Source: Candidatus Pelagibacter sp. RS39
Lineage (GTDB): Bacteria; Pseudomonadota; Alphaproteobacteria; Pelagibacterales; Pelagibacteraceae
Assembly: GCF_002101315.1 (NCBI RefSeq)
Contig: NZ_CP020777.1
Span: 1-64,000, forward strand
DNA length: 64,000 nt
Reading direction: 5' to 3'
Below the pieces are notes generated by a model. That model was not told where the DNA came from, did not search any database, and saw only the letters and a program-made list of their open reading frames with translations. Every line of letters begins with the position of its first letter. Positions within the stretch are counted from its first letter, which is position 1. Below are positions 61,528 to 64,000 of the stretch, piece after piece. The position numbers and the translations under genes are program-made.

Positions 61528-61935
61528 TTTCTTTTTTAAAAAAATATAAAAAGCCCCACTGCCACCATCTTCAATTTCGGCATCAGTTATAGTTTTTATT
61601 TTTTTCATTAAGCTAGAATTATTTTTAATAAAATCAGGAACAGAATTTTTTAAAATACCAAATTTCTTTGAAATATATGGGTCTTTATCATTTTGAGAAT
61701 GTAGTCCTTTACCTGTAACTATTATAACTTTAGATACCTTTTGATCAAAACAATCAGTTATAAAACTTTCAACTTTTTTGTTTGCTTCATCAAGTGTGTA
61801 ACCATGAAGATCTAATGATTTAGTAATATGAAATTTATTCTCTTTTTTTTCTAAATCTTTATTTGGTAATCTCTCTTTCTTTTCTAGAAAGTCTTTCCAA
61901 TCTTTTTTGTCTTTATCTGAAATATTACTGTTCAA
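61522..61935 (-). CDS. Smr-domain protein
   Basis: The Smr domain occupies the C-terminal two thirds: [35 protein letters not shown] and a final [12 protein letters not shown]. The N-terminal part is charged. Smr domains act as nucleases or bind nucleic acids. The start is TTG at 61935, immediately adjacent to the Tim44 stop with no spacer. In many alphaproteobacteria an MltA gene separates Tim44 and Smr genes; here it is missing. Confidence 0.9.
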   Translation of the reverse strand: MNSNISDKDKKDWKDFLEKKERLPNKDLEKKENKFHITKSLDLHGYTLDEANKKVESFITDCFDQKVSKVIIVTGKGLHSQNDKDPYISKKFGILKNSVPDFIKNNSSLMKKIKTITDAEIEDGGSGAFYIFLKKKL

Positions 61936-62532
61936 TTAGGAAAGAGTATCTACTAACTGCCAATTTGGATTATTAGTACTTGTATCTCTTGAAAATACCC
62001 AAGTATCATAAATCTTCTTAATTTTTTCTGGGTCTCCAGAAACAATTTTTTTATCTTTATCCCTGATACAAGTTATTACTTCACCTACAAATTCTACGGT
62101 TACCTGTAAAATTTTTCCTAAAAACTTATGCTCTTTAATGTTTGCAGAATTTACTCCAATAAAAGTAATTTCTGCAAGATGGCCTCTTTTACCTCTTTCT
62201 TTAAGCGCCGTGTTAAATTGATCATAAATTTTATTGCTTAACAAAGGTTTGCTTGTAGTCAGTTTGTTGTCACTATCACCAAAGTCTGTAATGATCGTTT
62301 CGTATGCTATTTTAGCACCCTTTAAGAAGTCTTTTTTGGCATTTTCATCGAAATCATTTTTTTTGTTTATCTTCATTTCAGGATTTATATTTTTCATAAT
62401 TTCCTCAAACTGAGGTGAAGCTTTTCCCTCAAAACCTGTTCTTTTTCCTAGGATTCCTCTGAGTCTTAAAAAGATGAAACCAGCAATCATTGCCAATAAA
62501 ATAATATCTATATATTCAAAACTATAATTCAT
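61936..62532 (-). CDS. Tim44-domain protein (TimA-like)
   Basis: One N-terminal membrane helix (about 6-23) with LRLRGILGKRTGFEGK next to it, a linker, and a Tim44-like domain (FLKGAKIAYETIITDFGDSDNKLTTSKPLL, AEITFIGVNSANIKEH, DTWVFSRDTSTNNPNWQLVDT). It is the bacterial relative of the mitochondrial import factor, thought to be an inner-membrane protein. The length of 198 residues is normal. It is divergent from fxsA. Confidence 0.92.
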   Translation of the reverse strand: MNYSFEYIDIILLAMIAGFIFLRLRGILGKRTGFEGKASPQFEEIMKNINPEMKINKKNDFDENAKKDFLKGAKIAYETIITDFGDSDNKLTTSKPLLSNKIYDQFNTALKERGKRGHLAEITFIGVNSANIKEHKFLGKILQVTVEFVGEVITCIRDKDKKIVSGDPEKIKKIYDTWVFSRDTSTNNPNWQLVDTLS

Positions 62533-62589
62533 AATTTGAACTTAATTACTATGTTGATTAATTTCAACTAACAATTACATTAAAGACAA

Positions 62590-63015
62590 ATGAACACAGT
62601 ACTTTTAGCTGTTATTTTAATCCCAATTGTAGAGATTTACCTTTTTATAAAAATCGGGTCTCAAATAGGTGCTTTTACTACTATATTTCTGGTATTTTTT
62701 ACTGCAGTTGTGGGAGTGTACTATGCCAGATACGAAGGAATTAACACTCTAAGGTCTGGAATGACACAAATAATTAAAAATCAAATTCCCGCCCACGAAT
62801 TAATTTCTGGTGCAGCGATAGCATTTGCAGCTGTTCTGTTGATCATACCAGGATTTGCAACTGACTTGGTTGGCTTTCTTTTAATCATCCCAATAACACG
62901 AAGGTTAATATTAGGAAGATTAAACAAAAAATTTGAAAATAAAGAGACGAAAAAAAGTAATTTTATTGAGGGAGAATTTGAAGATATAGAAGATGACAAT
63001 GACAGAAAAATTTAA
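62590..63015 (+). CDS. fxsA: FxsA-family membrane protein
   Basis: Two to three helices with LIPIVEIYLFIKIGSQIGAF, GISTL-type EGINTLRSGMTQ, and ALLIIPGFATDLVGFLLIIP, all FxsA features. At 141 residues it is normal and has a charged C-terminal tail (EGEFEDIEDDNDRKI). The family is linked to phage exclusion in E. coli; its housekeeping role is unknown. It overlaps secB by 23 bp. Confidence 0.92.
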   Translation: MNTVLLAVILIPIVEIYLFIKIGSQIGAFTTIFLVFFTAVVGVYYARYEGINTLRSGMTQIIKNQIPAHELISGAAIAFAAVLLIIPGFATDLVGFLLIIPITRRLILGRLNKKFENKETKKSNFIEGEFEDIEDDNDRKI

Positions 63016-63421
63016 AATTTTAGCAAAATACATAAAAGATATGTCTAGTGAAACACCAGATGTTGAAACTTACATATCCGCAGGAAATAACATGGGTAAA
63101 TATCAATTAGATATCGATATCAAATCAATAGCCCTTAAAAATAAAATGATCGAGGTAAATATAACATTAAAATTTCAACACAAAGATACACAAGTTAAAA
63201 AATCTCATTTTGAGATTGTTTACGCAGCAGCGGTAAAAATTGATGAAACCATTAAAGAAAAAAAAGATCTAGAAAAAATTGTTCTATGTGATGTTCCTAA
63301 TTCAGTTTATCCAGATTTAGAAAAATCATTTTTAGATATGATGCATAATTCTGGATATCCTAACATCAAATTAGAAAAAAAGATTGATTTTACAAAACTT
63401 TATTTAGAAAGATTTAATTAA
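62993..63421 (+). CDS. secB: Protein-export chaperone SecB
   Basis: A 142-residue protein with a diverged SecB core: FKILAKYIKDMSSETPD at the start, YQLDIDIKSIALKNKMIEVNITLKFQH strand pattern, and a conserved location (Tim44/FxsA/SecB/DnaQ) in alphaproteobacteria. SecB keeps preproteins unfolded for SecA. It starts 23 bp inside fxsA and overlaps dnaQ by 4 bp on the other strand. A start two codons later (second Met) is also possible. Confidence 0.85.
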   Translation: MTMTEKFKILAKYIKDMSSETPDVETYISAGNNMGKYQLDIDIKSIALKNKMIEVNITLKFQHKDTQVKKSHFEIVYAAAVKIDETIKEKKDLEKIVLCDVPNSVYPDLEKSFLDMMHNSGYPNIKLEKKIDFTKLYLERFN

Positions 63422-64000
63422 TAAAAGTTTTTTTTAAGAGAAGTCTTAAGATAAATTTGATGATTTTTAAGCTCTTCAGGCGACGGTTTAATAACCTTTT
63501 TAGAGTAGATAACTTTTTCAGTATTTAATTTTGAAACCTCTTCCTCTTTATTTTTAAAATCTAAAGTTGGTTCTTTTTGGTCTATCAAATTTATATAAAC
63601 TTTAGCTAGCAAATCACAGTCGATAAGCGCAGTATGTTGGACCCTTTTGGAATTATCTATCCTATATCTTTTACATAAAGCATCCAAACTAATTTGGGAG
63701 CCTGGAAATTTATTTCTAGCTAACAATAGCGTGTCTACTATCTCATTATCAATTTTTTCTTTTCCAAGAATTTTAAGTTCATTATTTAAATGAGATAAAT
63801 CAAATTCTGCGTTATGAATTATCAATCTTTTATCTTTAATAAATTTAAGAAAATCATCAGCTACTTCTTTAAATTTCATTTTATCAGATAAAAAACTATC
63901 TGAGTATCCATGTACTTCAAAAGCTTTTTCAGAAACTTTTCTTTCTGGATTTAAGTAGCAGTGAAACTTATTTTTTGTTGGTATTAAATTATCTAATTCA
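63418..64000 (-). CDS. dnaQ: DNA polymerase III epsilon subunit (5' end outside the window)
   Basis: The frame is open to the window edge. Its visible part includes FHCYLNPERKVSEKAFEVHG, HNAEFDLSHLN (Exo II Asp) and VQHTALIDCDLLAKVY (Exo III His/Asp). The first Exo motif (DxE) lies outside. It proofreads DNA synthesis with DnaE. The C-terminal part after about LIDQKEPTL is a clamp/alpha-binding tail. An ATG at 63879 is internal, not the start. It is convergent with secB. Confidence 0.93.
   Translation of the reverse strand, partial: ELDNLIPTKNKFHCYLNPERKVSEKAFEVHGYSDSFLSDKMKFKEVADDFLKFIKDKRLIIHNAEFDLSHLNNELKILGKEKIDNEIVDTLLLARNKFPGSQISLDALCKRYRIDNSKRVQHTALIDCDLLAKVYINLIDQKEPTLDFKNKEEEVSKLNTEKVIYSKKVIKPSPEELKNHQIYLKTSLKKNFY

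Noticed and set aside
63418-63879. Taking the ATG at 63879 as the start of dnaQ
   Set aside because: The frame continues to the window edge with conserved DnaQ sequence (NPERKVSEKAFEVHG), so that ATG is internal.

Overview
The window looks like a chromosome segment from a SAR11 (Pelagibacterales) alphaproteobacterium. It is very AT-rich (about 30% GC by eye) and almost wall-to-wall coding. The longest gene-free gaps are about 160 bp, and many neighbours overlap by 1-11 bp. The gene orders are alphaproteobacterial: rpsP-ffh, hemC/hemD divergent from tsaD, rpe-heparinase-purH, hisBHAFE, hslVU, and Tim44/FxsA/SecB/DnaQ. I saw no IS element, prophage, CRISPR array or rRNA. There is one tRNA.

Layout. 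1-3716: rpsP with a repeat-bearing tail, ffh with a structured leader RNA, then divergent dapF-ftsY, so both SRP GTPases lie together. 3709-6029: a secreted unknown, an alpha/beta hydrolase and an EamA exporter. 6041-16723 (all minus): an organic-acid island with a Tat-exported TRAP binding protein, both TRAP membrane subunits, an amidase, a D-2-hydroxyacid dehydrogenase, a GlcD-type flavoprotein, an aminotransferase and two tandem FMN-dependent L-2-hydroxyacid oxidases. 16732-21365: a PagL-like outer-membrane protein and the cytochrome c maturation genes ccmC-D-E-F-G-H, preceded by an unassigned folded leader. 21527-27289: hspQ, yciB, a DUF2794-like protein, a BI-1 protein, an aldo/keto reductase, an IalB-like protein, argG and a PsiE-like protein. 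27296-32940: a photolyase-related neighbourhood containing a photolyase FAD-domain protein, an ArfA-like micro-gene, a glutamine amidotransferase, a DUF2256 micro-gene, a cryptochrome/photolyase-related protein, an SDR without the usual Tyr, and a PQQ-type sugar dehydrogenase. 32999-38254: an EamA exporter, small membrane proteins, folD, yggT, mscS, hemD and hemC. 38310-44712: tsaD, an EVE protein, acetyl-CoA synthetase with a Lys/Arg-rich head, and a two-component sodium:solute symporter. 44782-48988: rpe, heparinase-like, purH. 48978-51060: pterin dehydratase, methyltransferase, tRNA-Gly, sulfotransferase. 51111-55535: LON-domain protein, UbiH-like protein, ftsK, lolA. 55532-59547: his operon with HIT and GNAT genes. 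59639-64000: hslVU, Smr, Tim44, fxsA, secB and the 3' part of dnaQ.

How the genes work together. The TRAP island would import 2-oxo/2-hydroxy acids, oxidise them from either stereochemical side and pass them to transamination. The Acs/symporter pair would take up and activate acetate-like substrates. Two stress genes (hspQ, hslVU) share a sigma32-like promoter design that would give near-leaderless mRNAs. Three micro-genes (58, 45 and 42 codons) were read directly from the sequence between larger genes. The two most noteworthy unexplained elements are the RNA leaders before ffh and ccmC. The photolyase-related neighbourhood is the best candidate for an under-described protein system.
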